From Peribacillus simplex NBRC 15720 = DSM 1321 (lineage in GTDB: Bacteria; Bacillota; Bacilli; Bacillales; DSM-1321): 64,000 nt of DNA. The stretch spans positions 721,501-785,500 of the forward strand of contig NZ_CP017704.1 in the NCBI RefSeq assembly GCF_002243645.1, in the 5' to 3' direction. Positions 16,700 through 26,572 of this stretch are shown in pieces. The translations under genes and the position numbers were made by a program. The stretch's first letter is position 1, and each line of letters opens with the position of its first letter. The notes under the pieces were generated by a model. It was not told the origin of the DNA. It searched no databases and saw only the letters and a list, made by a program, of their open reading frames with translations.

Positions 16700-17839
16700 T
16701 TATAAGACACCAGCTTCTCTTCTTTTATGTGTTTTCATAGGAAGTGGAATACGAGTCTCCGTTTTACTATCAAAGAAGTGTACCTTGTTCATGTCTATAG
16801 CTAATTTCATTTGTTGACCTGCTTTCACTTCTGTACGAGCATCCACGCGCGAAACAAAGTTCTGATCATTAATTTGTGAATAAACCATTATTTCAGCACC
16901 CATTAATTCTGCCACTTCCACTTTAATATTTATTGTTGTATTCGGTGAGGCATCAACGAAAATCAGCTCATCATGAAAATCTTCTGGACGTACACCTAAA
17001 ATTATTTGTTCACCTATATATCCTTGCTCACGTAATCCTTTCATTTTTCCCTCTGGCACCTCAATACGTACCGGTCCGATATGGAAGATACCCTCTTTTA
17101 AGGTACCACTAAAGAAGTTCATCGCAGGAGAACCAATGAACCCGCCAACAAATACATTTGCAGGTTCGTCATATACTTCTTTTGGTGCACCCACTTGTTG
17201 AACAATTCCATCTTTCATAACAACAAGACGAGTTGCCATGGTCATCGCTTCTGTTTGATCATGCGTTACATAAATTGTGGTGGTTTGTAAGCGTTGATGT
17301 AGTTTAGCAATTTCAGAACGCATTTGGACACGCAGTTTTGCATCCAAATTGGACAAAGGTTCATCCATTAAAAATACTTTTGCATCACGAACGATTGCAC
17401 GACCTAAAGCAACACGTTGACGTTGCCCACCCGAAAGGGCCTTTGGTTTACGCTGTAAGTATTGCTCTAGACCAAGGATATGGGCAGCCTCTTGTACACG
17501 ACGATCAATTTCCTCTTTCGCGAATTTACGTAATTTCAGACCGAATGCCATATTGTCATAGACGCTCATATGGGGATATAAAGCATAGTTTTGGAAGACC
17601 ATTGCAATATCTCGGTCTTTTGGTGCCACGTCGTTGACACGTTTACCATCGATAAAAAAATCGCCTTTTGAAATCTCTTCAAGTCCTGCAATCATGCGAA
17701 GAGTAGTTGACTTACCACAACCAGATGGACCAACAAAGACAATAAATTCTTTATCTTCAATCTGAAGGTTAAAATCTTTCACTGCTGTTACGTTTTTATC
17801 GTAGATTTTATAAATATGATTTAAACTTAACTCGGCCAT
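16700..17839 (-). CDS. Sugar ABC transporter ATPase (MsmX/UgpC family)
   Basis: A 379-residue carbohydrate-transport ATPase. Walker A GPSGCGKSTT, signature LSGGQRQRVALGRA, Walker B VFLMDEPLSNLDAK and switch His YVTHDQTEA are present. A C-terminal TOBE/MalK regulatory region follows (NVFVGGFIGSPAMNFF, LGVRPEDF). The family is often shared by several CUT1 importers. The binding protein and permeases at 23.6-26.5 kb have no ATPase of their own, so this is their likely motor. It is preceded by an AAGGAG and follows the isomerase gene by 134 bp. Confidence 0.93.
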   Translation of the reverse strand: MAELSLNHIYKIYDKNVTAVKDFNLQIEDKEFIVFVGPSGCGKSTTLRMIAGLEEISKGDFFIDGKRVNDVAPKDRDIAMVFQNYALYPHMSVYDNMAFGLKLRKFAKEEIDRRVQEAAHILGLEQYLQRKPKALSGGQRQRVALGRAIVRDAKVFLMDEPLSNLDAKLRVQMRSEIAKLHQRLQTTTIYVTHDQTEAMTMATRLVVMKDGIVQQVGAPKEVYDEPANVFVGGFIGSPAMNFFSGTLKEGIFHIGPVRIEVPEGKMKGLREQGYIGEQIILGVRPEDFHDELIFVDASPNTTINIKVEVAELMGAEIMVYSQINDQNFVSRVDARTEVKAGQQMKLAIDMNKVHFFDSKTETRIPLPMKTHKRREAGVL

Positions 17840-17973
17840 TGTTTTCTCCTTCTTGAATCAGATTTTTTAATTTGTAATAGATTAGAATTTTATGATAATT
17901 TGATTTTGAATAAATATTGTGATATGGATCAAGTAGATTCATACCACAACGATCTTTCAATAAAATTAACTTG

Positions 17974-18942
17974 TTATGCCCACCACATCTGTGAAGGTGA
18001 TTCCTCAATTAAAACCGTTTGTAAGTTTGTCACTGCACGTTCGAATCCCTCATCAATAGACATGATCGCATCTTCATGCTCGATACTTACCACATAATCA
18101 TACCCGTATGTGCGTAATGCACTCATCATATCTGACCATTCTTTTAAACTATGTCCACAACCAACTGAACGGAACGTCCATGCCCGCGAGCGAACTTCTC
18201 CATATGGTTGCATATCGGTTAACCCAAACATATTAATATTTTCTTGATCTAAATAAGTATCTTTGGCATGAAAATGATGAATGGCATTTTCTTTGGCTAA
18301 AATCTTAATGGCTGCCACTGGATCAATTCCTTGCCACCATAAGTGACTTGGATCTAAATTCGCTCCAATTGCATCACATGTTTGTTCTCGAAGTTTTAAC
18401 AAGGTATAAGGTGTATGAACTAAAAATCCTCCGTGCAATTCTAATCCGATTTTCACGTTATTCTCTTTTGCATACTCTCCTACCTCTTTCCAATAAGGAA
18501 TGAGCTTTTGTTCCCATTGCCAAGTTAAGATCTCACCATATTCATTTGGCCATGGAGTAACCGGCCAGTTTGGGTATTTAGCCCCCTCGTGATCACCAGC
18601 TGTTCCTGAAAAGCAGTTGACAACAGGTACATCAAGTAAAGATGCCAGCTTAATCGTTTTACGTAAGGTTTCATTGGATTCTTTTGCAAACCCTTCTTCT
18701 GGTGAGATAGGATTTCCGTGACAACTAAATGCACTAATCGTCAATCCACGATCCGCTACTTTCTTTTTATAGCTTTCTCTCGCATTCGCATCTTCTAATA
18801 ATTCATCTAACGGGCAATGATGGTTTCCTGGATAGCAGCCTGTCCCAATTTCCACGGTATGTAACCCAGCTGTTTGCACTTTATCTAGCATGTCTTCAAA
18901 TGAATAGTTTGCAAATAGAACAGTAAATACACCCAATTTCAC
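17974..18942 (-). CDS. Sugar phosphate isomerase/epimerase-like TIM-barrel protein
   Basis: A 322-residue AP-endonuclease-2-fold protein (IolE/xylose-isomerase-like). Segments around LHTVEIGTGCYPG, ISAFSCHGNPISP, IGLELHGGF, ANLDPSHLWWQGID, IHHFHAKDTY and VVSIEHED carry the usual Glu, Asp and His metal ligands along the barrel. The start is a GTG at 18942 with AGGAGG upstream. It is co-directional with a Gfo/Idh/MocA dehydrogenase and a ThuA-like protein. This trio recurs in pathways that oxidise glycosides at C3 and then eliminate or isomerise them, so a 3-keto-sugar substrate is plausible but unproven. Confidence 0.85.
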   Translation of the reverse strand: MKLGVFTVLFANYSFEDMLDKVQTAGLHTVEIGTGCYPGNHHCPLDELLEDANARESYKKKVADRGLTISAFSCHGNPISPEEGFAKESNETLRKTIKLASLLDVPVVNCFSGTAGDHEGAKYPNWPVTPWPNEYGEILTWQWEQKLIPYWKEVGEYAKENNVKIGLELHGGFLVHTPYTLLKLREQTCDAIGANLDPSHLWWQGIDPVAAIKILAKENAIHHFHAKDTYLDQENINMFGLTDMQPYGEVRSRAWTFRSVGCGHSLKEWSDMMSALRTYGYDYVVSIEHEDAIMSIDEGFERAVTNLQTVLIEESPSQMWWA

Positions 18943-19004
18943 GTTGTTTTCCTCCTATAGGTCCCAAATTCTTAATATGGTAAGATATTTTTATAAAGCA
19001 GATT

Positions 19005-20057
19005 TTAAACTGCTGGCTCTTTTATCGCTAAAAAGGTACTTACAATTTGTTTGGTTTCATGAGATTCAATAGCGGCTAGAATAACAGATAGAGATTTTGC
19101 CCCTTCCTCTCCTGAAACGGCTGGCTCTTTATCCTCTACGATAGCATTTACGAATTGTTCAATCACATGTGAGTTGTCTTGGCCGCCCTCATCGTTTGAT
19201 TGAATTTTGCCAAGCTCATAATTTGCAACCTCACCTGTTGCGTATTGAACGATTAAGGAATACGTTGGATGATCTTCTAAACGAAGAATTCCTTTCTCAC
19301 CGTAAATAATCGTGGAGTTATCTTCTTGACCCACGTACGCCCAACTAGATGCGAGCGTTCCAATAATTCCACTTTCTGTTTTTAACACACATACTGCGTT
19401 GTCATCGACATTAGCAAAATCTTTAGCGTTCGTTTGCACAAATGCACCTACTTCAACGATTTCTTCACCAAGAATGTAACGAAGTAAATCTGTTTTATGC
19501 ACACCTAAATCTCCCATGGCTCCAATAAACGCTTCATTCTTTTTAAAGAACCAACTCTCTTTACCGTCAACACTCCATTGCTCAGGTCCTCCATGACCAA
19601 ATGCGGTACGGAAGCTATATATTCTTCCAATTTCACCACATTCAATAAGCTGACGTGCTTTTTGATGGGATGAAACGAAGCGTTGATTGTGACCGATCAT
19701 AAGTTTTTTGCCACTTTCTTTTGCTGCTTGAATCATAGCCTGAGCTTCTTCTTTTGACGTAGCCATTGGTTTTTCACACAATACATGAACGCCTTTGTTT
19801 AAAGCTGCGATTGATATGGGCGCATGCAAATAATTTGGTGTACAAACACTCACTGCATCTACCGTTTCGCTTGCGAGTAATTCTTCATAATTTTTATATA
19901 CTTTTGCACCATACTGCCTGGAAACTTCAATGGCGCGCTGTTCATCTATATCACAAACTGCTACAATCTCTACTTCTTTATTCATTTTATATTCTGGTAA
20001 ATGACGAAGTTGAGCGATACTTCCACAACCTATAATCCCTACTTTTACTGTTTTCAT
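19005..20057 (-). CDS. Gfo/Idh/MocA-family sugar dehydrogenase
   Basis: A 350-residue NAD(P)-dependent oxidoreductase. The Rossmann fingerprint is GIIGCGSIAQLRHLP at residues 8-22. The family's EKP motif appears in VLCEKPMATS near residue 93, and the substrate domain has MGDLGVHKTDLLRYI. It is the middle gene of the leftward trio, 23 bp after the ThuA-like gene, with an AAGGGGAAA ribosome binding site. In rhizobia the related ThuB works with ThuA in 3-keto-trehalose metabolism, which supports a role in glucoside oxidation here. Confidence 0.88.
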   Translation of the reverse strand: MKTVKVGIIGCGSIAQLRHLPEYKMNKEVEIVAVCDIDEQRAIEVSRQYGAKVYKNYEELLASETVDAVSVCTPNYLHAPISIAALNKGVHVLCEKPMATSKEEAQAMIQAAKESGKKLMIGHNQRFVSSHQKARQLIECGEIGRIYSFRTAFGHGGPEQWSVDGKESWFFKKNEAFIGAMGDLGVHKTDLLRYILGEEIVEVGAFVQTNAKDFANVDDNAVCVLKTESGIIGTLASSWAYVGQEDNSTIIYGEKGILRLEDHPTYSLIVQYATGEVANYELGKIQSNDEGGQDNSHVIEQFVNAIVEDKEPAVSGEEGAKSLSVILAAIESHETKQIVSTFLAIKEPAV

Positions 20058-20080
20058 AATCAGTTTCCCCTTTAATATCC

Positions 20081-20809
20081 TTAATTTTTCACTGCAATTC
20101 GTTCCAGTGGTGTTGCATTTCCGTATATAGGACGTTTTCTGTCAACTGGGTGTGCCCATTTCACGCCATTTATAATGACACGTTGAATATCTTTATTGTG
20201 ATATGTTGGATACGTTTCATGGCCTGGTCTAAAATAAAAGACTTTTCCATTGCCTCGTTTATATGTGCAACCACTGCGGAAAACTTCCCCACCTTCGAAC
20301 CAACTCGTAAAGACTAATTCGTCTGGAGCCGGGATATCAAAATGTTCCCCGTACATTTCTTCGCGTTCTAGCTCGATATATTCTGAAATGCCTTCAGTAA
20401 TCGGATGACTAGGATCTGTTACCCAAAGACGCTCTTTTTCATCTGCTTCGCGCCATTTTAAATCACAACTTGTACCCATTAATGTTTTGAAAATTTTGGA
20501 GAAATGGCCTGAATGCAATACGATTAAGCCCATTCCATCTAATACACGCTGCTTTACCTTTTTAACAATTACATCGTCTACTTCATCGTGAGCTAAATGC
20601 CCCCACCAAATCAGCACATCTGTTTCTTCTAATACAGCATCTGTTAAACCGTGTTCGGGATCATCCAATGTAGCTGTTTTTGCATCAAATCCGCTTTCTT
20701 TTAAAAATGCTGCAATAGCACCATGAATACCTTCAGGGTAGACTTCTCTTACAACTGGATTTTTTTGTTCATGTCGATTTTCATTCCATACAGTTACTTT
20801 TACCATCAT
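20081..20809 (-). CDS. ThuA-like trehalose utilisation protein
   Basis: A 242-residue protein of the ThuA family, with a class I glutamine-amidotransferase-like fold and no clear catalytic Cys. Typical segments are [34 protein letters not shown] and [19 protein letters not shown]. It is the first gene of the leftward operon; either of two adjacent ATGs fits the GAGGGAG site. A perfect 18-bp LacI-type operator lies about 175 bp upstream. It probably acts on a keto-glucoside together with the dehydrogenase and isomerase. Confidence 0.88.
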   Translation of the reverse strand: MMVKVTVWNENRHEQKNPVVREVYPEGIHGAIAAFLKESGFDAKTATLDDPEHGLTDAVLEETDVLIWWGHLAHDEVDDVIVKKVKQRVLDGMGLIVLHSGHFSKIFKTLMGTSCDLKWREADEKERLWVTDPSHPITEGISEYIELEREEMYGEHFDIPAPDELVFTSWFEGGEVFRSGCTYKRGNGKVFYFRPGHETYPTYHNKDIQRVIINGVKWAHPVDRKRPIYGNATPLERIAVKN

Positions 20810-20984
20810 AAATACTCCCTCTCATTTTGATTTGATGTATTGAAATTATTATCCGTAAATCTCCAACTTCACAATACATAAGCTGTCGATTTGACTGCCC
20901 AACCGCTTTCTAAAGTATTTGCTTTAGAGGTCTGCCTGCCAACCTATCACTCTATGGACTGCACTGAATTAAGTCGTTAAAAAC

Positions 20985-21002
20985 AACGTAAACGTTTACG
21001 TT
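20985..21002. promoter_or_regulatory. LacI-family operator in front of the thuA-like operon
   Basis: A perfect 18-bp palindrome AACGTAAACGTTTACGTT with a central CG, as expected for LacI-family binding. The same core occurs at about 22425-22440 and twice before the binding-protein gene (23504-23519 and 23540-23554), defining a local regulon. Confidence 0.75.
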
Positions 21003-21059
21003 AATGGTACTGTAGTCTTCCTCATAGCGGATAGCGGATAACGGCTGTCAATGCCCGTG

Positions 21060-21456
21060 AGTTGTGGAACAGCCATTACATCACTTGAACAGAATACGGC
21101 TGTAAATGTTGGATAGTCCAAACTTGAACCACCCTTTCTATTCCACGTTGAAGACCATAATACCCATATGTACTCATTTGAATGGTTACCGTAACACCAA
21201 CATCATTTATAGCGTCCTTAAATCCATTTACACGAGGAATTGTCGAAATGAAATCTCCTTTTGTTCCGGCATTCATCCCAACATCAATTCCTGTTAAAAC
21301 TTCACTTGTTAATTATTTCGATACTTTGAGAACCAGTAAGCAATATATCTAGTACAACAGCCTTAGCCTGATAACCAATCTCGTCAATCACTTTTCTGAA
21401 TGCCAGAAACAGATAAAACTGGCTTTCTTTGCTGCATCAATAATTGTAATTTCCAC
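21060..21456 (-). pseudogene. Decayed second lacI gene
   Basis: Read leftward from about 21456, scattered segments match the intact LacI protein at 22454-23446. They are the helix-turn-helix start (about 20 codons), a VIDEIGYQAKAV-like hinge piece, a LTGSQSIEI piece, and then a longer stretch, NAGTKGDFISTIPRVNGFKD and AINDVGVTVT, corresponding to AGTKSDIISTTPRVKGF in the intact copy. Internal deletions and frameshifts make it non-functional. Its upstream sequence is a perfect 32-bp inverted copy of the lacI upstream region. Confidence 0.8.
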
Positions 21457-21485
21457 CAACTTTCTACGTAAACGTTTTCTAAAAA
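21454..21485 (-). repeat. 32-bp inverted repeat, left copy (lost lacI promoter/operator)
   Basis: Identical over 32 bases, in inverted orientation, to 22418-22449. It holds the operator-like core ACGTAAACGT and the ribosome-binding region of the decayed lacI gene. Confidence 0.85.
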
Positions 21486-22389
21486 CACACTAGCACATGT
21501 GTAAAACCTTTTCAACGATTTTTCAGATATTTTTGAATTTTATTTATTTTATAAGATATTCTGTTACTGCAAAAAAAAGTGGTATCACCCCTTTATGGGT
21601 ATATTTGTATAGTGTTTATGGAAAATGAGTGTCTAAGCTTGAAAAGCATGTACAGACAGAAAAATTACTATAAAAAGGGGAACTATTCTTGCACAAATAG
21701 CTACTTCAAATCAAAGGATAGAATGACTTATCTGGGGCTTAGATTCAAAGGTAAAAATTTTTTATTCGATTGATGATCAGTCCGGATAAACTATGCTTCT
21801 TCCTTCTTGAATAAAACCCGCGCCCGTTAGCTGAAAGAATGTTGTTTTACCTGTACAATTAGCATTAGCAATCTTTTAACTATCTCACGTGAACTTTCGG
21901 AAGTCGCGCTTACTTTTATCCACGAACTTCGGCTTTCTAAAGACACATCTTCTATCCTGGAGACTCTTCTTTTTATAGGCTGTGCTTCCTATGATTTCTT
22001 TCATTTCCCATCTCCAACGAGTCTGTTTCTCTCCCCTAAGATGGCAGAAATAGTCGCCTATTTTGTGTTGGTAATTTCGGTTTTCTGTGAATGGTTTTTT
22101 GATTTCGCTTATGTTAACCTCTCTTCACTCCAACTATTTGCAACTGTATATTTATCATTGTGTATGTGTGTAACATCACATCATATTATGTTTTCGTTTT
22201 CTATCTGAGGCATTTGTTTTCGAAAACCTTCATTTACATCTACATCCACCTCTATTAACCCTTTTTTCAAAATATATGCTTCATATATTTTTCATTCACA
22301 TAATCGTGAAATTAACGGATTAAATGTTTACATATGAAACAAGTCGTTTGACGGAAGTTAGAATATTCAAATTTTGAAATAAATTGTAT
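21486..22389. other. Intergenic stretch between decayed and intact lacI
   Basis: About 900 bp without a convincing gene. A 64-codon open frame at 21579-21773 has random-looking composition and no ribosome binding site. Near 21790-21850, read leftward, a P-loop-like piece NCTGKTTFFQLTGAGFIQEG appears, which may be a remnant of a nucleotide-binding protein; its family is not recognised. Confidence 0.35.
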
Positions 22390-22403
22390 TGAAAACGCTT
22401 TAT
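22390..22403. promoter_or_regulatory. Candidate cre site upstream of lacI
   Basis: TGAAAACGCTTTAT matches the cre consensus at 12 of 14 positions, about 50 bp before the lacI start. It suggests CcpA control of the regulon. Confidence 0.45.
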
Positions 22404-22417
22404 TTATATGTTAAGGT

Positions 22418-22449
22418 TTTTTAGAAAACGTTTACGTAGAAAGTTGGTG
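22418..22449 (+). promoter_or_regulatory. lacI operator region (right copy of the inverted repeat)
   Basis: It contains AAAACGTTTACGT, a half-diverged version of the operator found in front of the two transport arms, directly before the lacI start. Autoregulation is likely. Confidence 0.55.
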
Positions 22450-22453
22450 AAAC

Positions 22454-23446
22454 ATGTCGATTACCATTAAAGATGTAGCAAAGCAAGCAAATGTATCCGT
22501 TGCGACTGTTTCTCGTATTTTAAATAATTTGCCTGGCTACTCGGATGAAACACAACAACGAGTAAAAAAGGTAATCAAAGAACTTGGTTATCAACCTAAT
22601 GCCGTTGCAAGAGGTTTAATTAATCGCAAAACAAAAACGATAGGTGTACTCGTTCCCAATGTATCTGATTTATTTGCAAGTGAGGTTTTAGCCGGAATTG
22701 AGGAACAAGCTCATGAGTTTGGTTACAGTGTAATGATATGTAAAACCAATCATGATGGTAAACGAACGATCAACTACTTGCAGGCATTGTATGAAAAACG
22801 GGTGGATGGAATTATTATCGTCAGTGAATTTATCACGCTAGATTACTATAAAGCGATTGAAACAAACAATGTACCGGTTGTATTAGTGGCAACACAATCA
22901 GACTATCCCCTTCCCTTTATTAAAGTAGATGATTATCAAGCTGCTTACGATGCCACGACCTATTTAGTAGAAAAAGGGCATTCACATATTGGAATGATTG
23001 CAGGAACAAAAAGCGATATCATTTCGACAACTCCACGTGTAAAAGGCTTTACAGACGCATTAAATCACGTGGGAATAACAGTGACCAATGAAATGATCAC
23101 GTATGGAGATTTTTCTTTCAAGAGTGGTATTGAGGGGATGGACGATTTATTGAAAAGTTACCCAAAAGTAAGAGCTGTATTTTGTGCAAGCGATGAAATG
23201 GCTGTAGGAGCCTTATCACTTTTATATAAAAAAGGAATCAGAGTACCGGAAAGTATATCCATTATAGGATACGATAATACAGCTACAGCTGAGAAGGCCA
23301 TTCCCCCACTTACGACGGTAGCGCAGCCCTTATATAAGATGGGTAAAGATTCCATTCAACTTTTATTGGATCCATCTTTAAAAATAAACCAGCTTTATCC
23401 TCATCATATTGCTGAACGTGATACAGTCCATTCATATAGCGAATAA
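22454..23446 (+). CDS. LacI-family transcriptional regulator
   Basis: A 330-residue repressor. The N-terminal helix-turn-helix is ITIKDVAKQANVSVATVSRI, followed by the hinge helix GYQPNAVARGLI. A periplasmic-binding-type effector domain runs from about residue 60 to the end, with IGVLVPNVSDLFASEVLAGI and the C-terminal IIGYDNTATAEKAIPPLTTV. It sits between the leftward catabolic operon and the rightward transporter/glucosidase operon. Palindromic operators lie at both and before its own start. The inducer is presumably the imported sugar or its breakdown product. Confidence 0.93.
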   Translation: MSITIKDVAKQANVSVATVSRILNNLPGYSDETQQRVKKVIKELGYQPNAVARGLINRKTKTIGVLVPNVSDLFASEVLAGIEEQAHEFGYSVMICKTNHDGKRTINYLQALYEKRVDGIIIVSEFITLDYYKAIETNNVPVVLVATQSDYPLPFIKVDDYQAAYDATTYLVEKGHSHIGMIAGTKSDIISTTPRVKGFTDALNHVGITVTNEMITYGDFSFKSGIEGMDDLLKSYPKVRAVFCASDEMAVGALSLLYKKGIRVPESISIIGYDNTATAEKAIPPLTTVAQPLYKMGKDSIQLLLDPSLKINQLYPHHIAERDTVHSYSE

Positions 23447-23502
23447 AGGTTAAGTTACAAGTTGGGGTGATTACACTATTATCACTCCAATTATAAACGG
23501 CT

Positions 23503-23554
23503 TAACGTAAACGTTTACTATCATTGATGATTCCATTAGAGTAAACGTTTACTT
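23503..23554 (+). promoter_or_regulatory. Tandem LacI operators before the binding-protein gene
   Basis: Two copies of the 12-bp palindrome GTAAACGTTTAC, centred at 23512/23513 and 23546/23547 (34 bp apart, a little over three helical turns). They lie 40-90 bp before the binding-protein start, where bound repressor would block or loop across the promoter. Confidence 0.75.
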
Positions 23555-23595
23555 ATGCATAAAATAGACGAAATTTTCAGACGGGAGATACGTAT

Positions 23596-24825
23596 ATGAA
23601 GAATAAGTGGCGTTACCTCTGTACTACAGCATTTATAGCCAGTTTACTTACAGGATGTACTAATCAAACAACAGCTGATGAAAAAATCCATATTGAATTT
23701 TTTCAAAATAAGCCGGAAGCTGTAGCGACATTTGATCATTTAATTGAAAGGTTTGAAAAATTGCACCCAAATATTGATATTGAACAGAATAACGTTCCTG
23801 ATTCCGAGACGGTATTACGGACGAGATTGGTGAAAGAAGATGTACCAGACCTTTTAGCGATCGGAGGCAATGCTACGTATGGCGATATTGCAGAAGAAGG
23901 ATTATTTTATGATTTTTCAAAGGATTCAGCCATCAATAAAGTTATACCAGACTATGTTAATATGCTTAATTTATTAGGTAGAACGAATAATGAGGATAAT
24001 GGAATTCCCTTTGCGACGAATGCAAATATGCTTTTATATAACAAGGATAAATTTAAAGAGTTAGGGTTACAAGTTCCCAAAACATGGGATGAGCTAATTA
24101 ACGTTTCAAAACGGATTCAAAAACAAGGAGAATTACCTTTTTATTTTACGTATAAAGATGCTTGGACTGCAATGGTCTCATTTAATGCCTTAGCAGGAAA
24201 CTTGCAAGGTGACAACTTTATCCAGGATCGCAATTCCAATAAAACAACTTTTACAGAGCATTACAAGGAAACTTTAGAAAAAATGCTTACATTGCTCGAT
24301 TATGGTCATAAGGATAATTTTGGCCGTGACTATAATGCAGGCAATCGGGCGTTTGCAAATGGTGAATCAGTTATGTATATCCAAGGAAGCTGGGCAATCT
24401 CATCAATTAAAGCAATTAACCCAAATATAAAACTCGGTTCCTTTCCCTTACCTGCATCCAATGATTCATCTCAAAACAAACTCGTATCAGGTGTAGATAC
24501 TGCATTAACGATGTCAAAGGATACACCACATAAAAAAGAAGCGTTAATGTTTATTCATTTTTTATTAGAAAAGGAAAATTCACAGTATTACATTCAAGAA
24601 CAAAACAGTTTTTCTGCAGTTAAAAATGTTTTACAAAATGATGAAGCTTTAAAAGAGTTAAACCCTTATTTTGTACAACAAAAAATCACTAGTTTTCCGG
24701 AACACTATTTCCCTGCTAGTATGCAAGCAGCCAATTTAGTACAGGATTTTCTAATTAAAGGAGAAGTCAAACCGTTCCTTTCAAAACTGGATGATGAGTG
24801 GAATAAAGTCAAAGCGAGAGAATAA
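23596..24825 (+). CDS. Sugar-binding lipoprotein (CUT1 family, MalE-like)
   Basis: A 409-residue family-1 solute-binding protein, with a short signal sequence ending in the lipobox LLTGC near residue 21, so it is membrane-anchored outside the cell. It contains LVKEDVPDLLAIGGNATYGD, a linker LYNKDKFKELGLQVPKTWDE and the YIQGSW motif, all typical of oligosaccharide-binding proteins. GGGAG lies 8 bases before the ATG. It is the first gene of the operon with two permeases and a GH13 glucosidase, directly downstream of tandem LacI operators. Confidence 0.92.
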   Translation: MKNKWRYLCTTAFIASLLTGCTNQTTADEKIHIEFFQNKPEAVATFDHLIERFEKLHPNIDIEQNNVPDSETVLRTRLVKEDVPDLLAIGGNATYGDIAEEGLFYDFSKDSAINKVIPDYVNMLNLLGRTNNEDNGIPFATNANMLLYNKDKFKELGLQVPKTWDELINVSKRIQKQGELPFYFTYKDAWTAMVSFNALAGNLQGDNFIQDRNSNKTTFTEHYKETLEKMLTLLDYGHKDNFGRDYNAGNRAFANGESVMYIQGSWAISSIKAINPNIKLGSFPLPASNDSSQNKLVSGVDTALTMSKDTPHKKEALMFIHFLLEKENSQYYIQEQNSFSAVKNVLQNDEALKELNPYFVQQKITSFPEHYFPASMQAANLVQDFLIKGEVKPFLSKLDDEWNKVKARE

Positions 24826-24841
24826 CAAGGGGGAAAAACGA

Positions 24842-25705
24842 GTGGTTAAACAATCCAAAGCCTATTACTGGATGGTGCTTCCAGCATTTTTAATATTTTT
24901 TGTATTTCATACAGTTCCAGTTTTTCAAGGAATGATTTATAGTTTTACAAATTATAAAGGGTATGGGGATTTTAATTTTGTTGGCTTAAAAAACTATGTG
25001 AATTTATTCCAAGACCAACGTATTTTGGCTTCCTATGGCTTTACATTTAAATTTGCCATTGTTTCCACTTTACTCGTAAATATCATTAGTTTGGCAATTG
25101 CCATAGGACTTAATGCAAAGATTAAATTTCAAAATACACTTAGAGCTGTGTTTTTCGTGCCGAATATTCTAAGCGTATTAATCGTTGGGTTTATCTTTAA
25201 TTATTTATTTGCATTTTTTATCCCTCAAATTGCTGAAAAGTTGGGCATCACATCTTTAACACAAAATATTCTTGGTAACCCAGATTTAGCATGGGTTGGA
25301 ATTGTGATTGTGGCTGTATGGCAAGCCGTTGCATTTAATACCATTCTCTATTTAGCAGGATTACAAACGATTCCAACTGAATTGTACGAAGCTGCTAGTT
25401 TAGATGGTGCGGGAAAATGGAAAAGTTTTAAACACATTACATTTCCACTTATTGCATCTTTCTTCACCATAAATATGGTGCTTGCAATGAAAAACTTTTT
25501 GATGGTATTTGACCATATTATTGCAATGACAAATGGAGGTCCAGGTCAATCCACGGAAGCCATTTCGGTATTGATATATAAAGGGGGCTTCTCAGGGGGG
25601 GAGTTCGCTTATCAGGCAGCAAATTCTGTGATCTACTTTATTTTAATTGTGGTTATATCAATCCTGCAAATTAAATTCCTTCAAAAACGTGAGGTGGATA
25701 TGTAA
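24842..25705 (+). CDS. Sugar ABC permease, MalF-like
   Basis: A 287-residue inner-membrane permease with six TM segments. The EAA loop is ELYEAASLDGAGKWKSFKHI near residue 180, and NGGPGQSTEAIS near 236 is typical of CUT1 MalF-type subunits. A GTG at 24842 is preferred because AAGGGGG lies 8 bases upstream; the open frame itself starts at 24791, inside the binding-protein gene. It pairs with the next gene. Confidence 0.9.
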   Translation: MVKQSKAYYWMVLPAFLIFFVFHTVPVFQGMIYSFTNYKGYGDFNFVGLKNYVNLFQDQRILASYGFTFKFAIVSTLLVNIISLAIAIGLNAKIKFQNTLRAVFFVPNILSVLIVGFIFNYLFAFFIPQIAEKLGITSLTQNILGNPDLAWVGIVIVAVWQAVAFNTILYLAGLQTIPTELYEAASLDGAGKWKSFKHITFPLIASFFTINMVLAMKNFLMVFDHIIAMTNGGPGQSTEAISVLIYKGGFSGGEFAYQAANSVIYFILIVVISILQIKFLQKREVDM

Positions 25706-26526
25706 TGGAAAGTAAAAAAGTAAATTGGCCTATAACCATACTGCTAATTTTTTGCTCACTGGTTATCTTATTTCCCCTCTACCTAACAGTCGTGACAGCA
25801 TTCAAGTCACCAGATGAAATGAGTAAATCCCTTTTGTCTCTGCCTCATACATTAAGATGGGAAAACTTCGCTGAAGCCATTCGCCTGACGAATTTTTTTC
25901 AATCTATTAAAAATAGCTTTATCGTTACAGTTTTTACAGTTGCTCTTACATTACTGACAAATTCGATGGTGGCTTATGCCATTGCACGGAATATGCATAG
26001 ACGATTCTTTAAGTTGCTTTATTACTATTTTGTTAGTGCGATGTTTGTACCTTTTCCGATCATTATGTTGCCTGTTGTAAAGCAAACTAGCCTATTCGGA
26101 TTAAATAATATGACAGGACTTATCTTTCTGTATATTGTATACGGTTTGGCTTTTAATATTTTTATTTATGTGGGCTATATACGTTCGATTCCCAAGTCAT
26201 TAGAAGAAGCAGCTTATGTAGATGGAGCAAGTATTTGGACAGTATTTTGGAAAGTTATTTTTCCATTATTAAGCCCAATAAACGCAACAGTCGGAATTTT
26301 AACATGTTTGTGGGCATGGAATGATTTTATGTTACCACTTGTTATTTTAAGTGATCGTGATTCGATGACATTGCCGCTTGTTCAATATGTATTCCAGTCA
26401 CAGTTTACAACAAATTATAACTTAGCATTTGCCTCCTATTTAATGGCACTCTCCCCTATGGTCCTTGTTTATATCATAGCTCAAAAATGGATTATTAGTG
26501 GTGTGACAAAAGGTGCTGTTAAATAA
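25705..26526 (+). CDS. Sugar ABC permease, MalG-like
   Basis: A 273-residue partner permease with six TM segments and the EAA loop LEEAAYVDGASIWTVFWKVI near residue 167. Its ATG shares one base with the stop of the preceding gene (TAATG). No ATPase gene follows; the MsmX/UgpC-type ATPase at 16.7-17.8 kb is the likely partner. Confidence 0.92.
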   Translation: MESKKVNWPITILLIFCSLVILFPLYLTVVTAFKSPDEMSKSLLSLPHTLRWENFAEAIRLTNFFQSIKNSFIVTVFTVALTLLTNSMVAYAIARNMHRRFFKLLYYYFVSAMFVPFPIIMLPVVKQTSLFGLNNMTGLIFLYIVYGLAFNIFIYVGYIRSIPKSLEEAAYVDGASIWTVFWKVIFPLLSPINATVGILTCLWAWNDFMLPLVILSDRDSMTLPLVQYVFQSQFTTNYNLAFASYLMALSPMVLVYIIAQKWIISGVTKGAVK

Positions 26527-26572
26527 GGGGAATATGAGACTGATTAAGAAACAAATTAGAAGTGAAAGGAAG

